Assembly (NCBI GenBank): GCA_964625145.1
Contig: CAZVAQ010000067.1
Span: forward strand, 1-18,167
DNA length: 18,167 nt
Source of the DNA: CAYTRP01 sp964625145
Lineage (GTDB): Bacteria; Sumerlaeota; Sumerlaeia; SLMS01; JAHLLQ01
Reading direction: 5' to 3'
The notes beneath the pieces were generated by a model, which saw nothing but the letters and a program-made list of their open reading frames with translations, did not search any database and was not told the DNA's origin. This document shows positions 15,835 through 18,167 of the stretch, one piece after another (the first letter of the stretch is position 1; the number at the start of each line of letters is the position of its first letter). The translations under genes and the position numbers were made by a program.

Positions 15835-16455
15835 TCAGGGCAGATTCACGGCCGCCAGTGTCTGGTCCAAGCGCTCCTGCTGGCCCATCATCTGGGCAAA
15901 GCGCCAGCCACCGCTCTCCTTCACCAACGGTAGGGTGTGCGTTTGGTCCAGGGATTTCAGCTCGATGACCGCGCGGTTGTTGGCGTCATCAGTGCGCATG
16001 TTGTTCACCACCCCGCCACGGAAAGGGGACTGCGAAAGCACGTATTTCATCGCCTCGATCTCCCGCCGGTCCCGGTTCCATCCCTTCCAAGTCTCGGCAT
16101 CACGCCGCGCCCCCTGAAAGGAGAGTTTCGCCGCGTTGTCGTGGAACCACTGCCGGCTGGGGCGGTCGAAGTATTCCAGCCATTCCCGCACGTGCAGCTG
16201 TGTGGGCGAGGTTGTGGACGGAGGCGCCAAGGGCCTGACATAGGTGGAGTAACCCCGGATCATCGCATCCGGGGTATCGCCCTGCACGCCCGGGGCCCGG
16301 CCCTTGGGCGAGAACAGCAGGAATGCCGAGATCCCCACGACCACCAGCAAAGTCACAACAATCAGGACCAACTTGACGAGGCGGGCCTGCGGGGTGTTGC
16401 CGGTCTCGTTCTTGATGACCTTGAAGTTCTTGTCCTTCACCTTGCTGTAAGCCAT
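15835..16455 (-). CDS. Single-pass membrane protein with extracytoplasmic domain, unknown function
   Basis: 206 residues. The first 25 are basic, followed by one hydrophobic helix (about 27-48) and a soluble remainder, so the N-terminus is probably cytoplasmic and the rest outside the inner membrane. The C-terminal part (about 85-200) has an alternating pattern, NRAVIELKSL then HTLPLVKESGGWRFA. This is like the closing strands of NTF2-like/DUF4878 domains, where a 'lplvkE.ggW' strand is typical; that fold call is an inference. No catalytic motif is visible. Its ATG shares one base with the stop of the YihY gene (TGATG) and has GGGAG 7 nt upstream, so translation is coupled to YihY and a shared membrane role is likely. 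Confidence 0.75.
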   Translation of the reverse strand: MAYSKVKDKNFKVIKNETGNTPQARLVKLVLIVVTLLVVVGISAFLLFSPKGRAPGVQGDTPDAMIRGYSTYVRPLAPPSTTSPTQLHVREWLEYFDRPSRQWFHDNAAKLSFQGARRDAETWKGWNRDRREIEAMKYVLSQSPFRGGVVNNMRTDDANNRAVIELKSLDQTHTLPLVKESGGWRFAQMMGQQERLDQTLAAVNLP

Positions 16456-18058
16456 CAGGTTTCTCCCGCTTTATTGGATGCTTCGGATAGGCTCTCGCGC
16501 CGCACGGCGAGGATGTCACGCAACGTGCGCTTTCTGCCCACGCCAAGGATCTCGTCCTGGATCCCCTCCAGTGCGAGCCCCACTGCCGGGTATTCCACCA
16601 ACCCGCGCCGCGCGCAGACCGCGATGGGATCGCAGCCCAGGTTTAACAACGTGTCGATGCAGATCCGGTCGGGTGGTTGACGCATGGTGTAGCGGCCATC
16701 CTCGGTCATCGCGATCACATGATGCCTGAGCAGGATTCCCATGGCGCGGTCGAATTCCCGCGGGGGCACGCGCAGCATCATGCCGAGTTCCTCGTAGCGA
16801 ATGCCGCCCTTGCCGCGCTCGAACGCATCGGCGATCAGCAGGGTGATGGCCACGAGCAGACGTCCGTCCAGGTATGTCCGCGACTGCGGACCGAAATGAT
16901 GAAGCCGCAGGCGCGTGAAGTTTTGCGCGACATAGACGATTTGGTTCCCGACGAGGAAGACCAGCCACGTGAAGTAGATCCAGATCAGGAAAATCGGCAG
17001 CGCACCGAGCGATTGGATCATCGCACGCTGGACTGTGGACATGTAGAGGTAGGCAAAGAAGGAGAGTTTTGCCGCCTCCCACAGGAAGCCGGCAATGAAG
17101 CCTCCCAGCAGCGCGAAGTGCCACTCCACCTTTGCCTGTGGGATGAACATGTAAGCGGCCGCGAGGATGAGGCTGTTGAACACGGCGGGGACCAGCATGA
17201 GCATGTAGCGGCGCAGGCCCGACGGGGGATCCGCCGGCGCGGTCACAGTGGTCGTGGTCGCTTGGCCGTTCTCCGCCTGGACAACCACTGTCTGCGCGGA
17301 ATCGTTGGAACCCCCACTGATGATGCCGACAACGAATGATGAGATCGTGATGGAAAGGCCCAGAATGATCGGGGCGATCACGACCAGAAATGTGAAGCCG
17401 GTGATGGTGCGCTTCAACGAGCTGATATGGCTGGTTTCCCAGGCAGCTTGAAATGCCTGCTCGATACTCTTGTAAAGCAGCAGCGAAGTAATGAACAGAC
17501 CCAGCAAGCCTGCGAATCCCAGACCACCGGCGGCATTGCGATAATCGCCGCCCCACTCCTGGATCGCTGCCGCAAAATCCTCCGCCGCAGGCAGAGGCTC
17601 CGCAGCCTCATCCTCTCCGGCGCCATCACCTTCCGGATCGCCTTGCCCGGTGGGCGCCTCGCCGTCGGGCGGGTCAATCTGTTCCACGGGAACAGCAGCA
17701 TCCTGCGGCAATGCTTCCTGATCCTTGCCGCCCGTGTTGTTTCCAATCAACTCCTCCAGCNNNNNNNNNNGCGTTCCTCTTCCTCCTCGGTGTAGAAGAT
17801 GGACGCCGCCGAGGACAGCACCATCAGCAAGGGGAAGATGGAGAGGATCGTGGTGTAGGTCAGTGCGGACGCGCGCTGCCATATCTGGTTCCCTGCCGTC
17901 TCGCGCCACAAGACGATCATGAACCGTGCGAAGTCGACGCCCAGACGATGGAATGTCGAGAAGACATCAAGATCGTCGGCCTCAAAGATCTCGCGCCGCA
18001 CACGCTTTGCCGCCGATGCGAGACGGCCCGCCAATTCTGCGATCGATCTTTGCGGCAT
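16455..18058 (-). CDS. YihY/BrkB-family inner-membrane protein, interrupted by an assembly gap
   Basis: Two pieces of one gene are separated by ten Ns at 17761-17770 and appear in different frames. The 5' piece starts at MPQRSIAELAGRL (ATG at 18058, with GGAAGG 7 nt upstream) and includes the typical first helix region ALTYTTILSIFPLLMVLSS, ending in an acidic EEEEER. The 3' piece begins LEELIGNN, then a long acidic, proline-rich loop, five or so membrane helices (for example FAGLLGLFITSLLLY, FLVVIAPIILGLSI, LGALPIFLIWIYFTWLVFL) and a C-terminal winged-helix-like domain (RYEELGMMLRVPPREFDRAM onward). The family is widespread and was once misnamed RNase BN; its transport substrate is not settled. 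The acidic loop between helices 1 and 2 is longer than I would expect for the family. An upstream ATG at 18124 is in frame but less likely. Confidence 0.88.
16463..16467 (-). promoter_or_regulatory. Ribosome-binding site inside the end of the YihY gene
   Basis: GGGAG on the - strand, 7 nt before the ATG at 16455. It lies within the last codons of the YihY-family gene, supporting translational coupling of the two. Confidence 0.5.
17761..17770. other. Assembly gap (10 Ns)
   Basis: Ten unknown bases within the YihY-family gene. The flanks are low-complexity CTCC/CTTCCTC repeats that encode glutamate runs, a plausible cause of the break. If the gene is intact, the true gap length must leave remainder 2 when divided by 3, because the two sides are one base out of register with ten. 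Confidence 0.95.
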
Positions 18059-18065
18059 GGAGCGA

Positions 18066-18071
18066 CCTTCC
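18066..18071 (-). promoter_or_regulatory. Ribosome-binding site of the YihY-family gene
   Basis: GGAAGG on the - strand, 7 nt before the ATG at 18058. It favours this start over the in-frame ATGs at 18073 and 18124. Confidence 0.55.
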
Positions 18072-18167
18072 ATTCGTCCGGCTGGGGTAGTTGCGACAAT
18101 CCCACCGGTTGGTCGGGGAACCAAGGGAAAACGCCGGGCCCGGACCTCGCGGAACTTACGGTTGCCA

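Overview
The window is 18.2 kb of high-GC bacterial DNA, roughly 60-65% by eye. It comes from a draft assembly, because a run of ten Ns marks a scaffold join near the right end. The organism is probably a diderm: there is an RND-type pump that normally works across two membranes, along with PlsY, LipB and ClpX. The many unusual domain fusions suggest a poorly sampled, perhaps uncultured lineage. I cannot assign a phylum from the sequence alone. Two genes lie on the + strand at the left; everything from 3095 rightwards is on the - strand. No tRNA, rRNA, CRISPR array or transposase gene was seen.

Left edge (1-3054, +): an MrfA/YprA-type DEAD/H helicase with its C-terminal four-cysteine cluster, followed after 6 bp by an alpha/beta hydrolase of the proline iminopeptidase type. 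These converge on the next block.

Centre (3095-11466, -): in transcription order trpD, trpC, plsY, clpX, then a 1487-residue protein. This protein joins a complete RND-type pump permease to a complete ABC-transporter ATPase in one reading frame. It is the most striking object in the window, since an RND pump is normally driven by proton flow and carries no nucleotide-binding domain. trpD-trpC-plsY are packed within 2-3 bp and look like one transcript.

Accessory insert (about 11588-13360, -): two overlapping genes of visibly lower GC (about 52-58% in sampled lines against about 70% beside them) sit between trpD and lipB. The larger encodes a protein with an ImmA/IrrE-like C-terminal domain whose zinc/catalytic residues are replaced. 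The smaller encodes an unrecognised protein whose 5' end looks frameshifted by one G.

Right part (13431-18058, -): a YihY/BrkB-family membrane protein (interrupted by the N gap), a translationally coupled single-pass membrane protein, a PurE-like/TsaC-like (Sua5/YrdC) fusion, and lipB. In the fusion both halves have lost signature active-site motifs: the PurE histidine motif is NPYRAP and the Sua5 SAN motif is RNA. This suggests a changed function rather than ordinary purine synthesis plus tRNA t6A synthesis.

Taken together, the window holds conventional housekeeping genes (tryptophan, phospholipid, lipoate, proteolysis, DNA repair) interleaved with two unusual gene fusions and one small accessory cassette.
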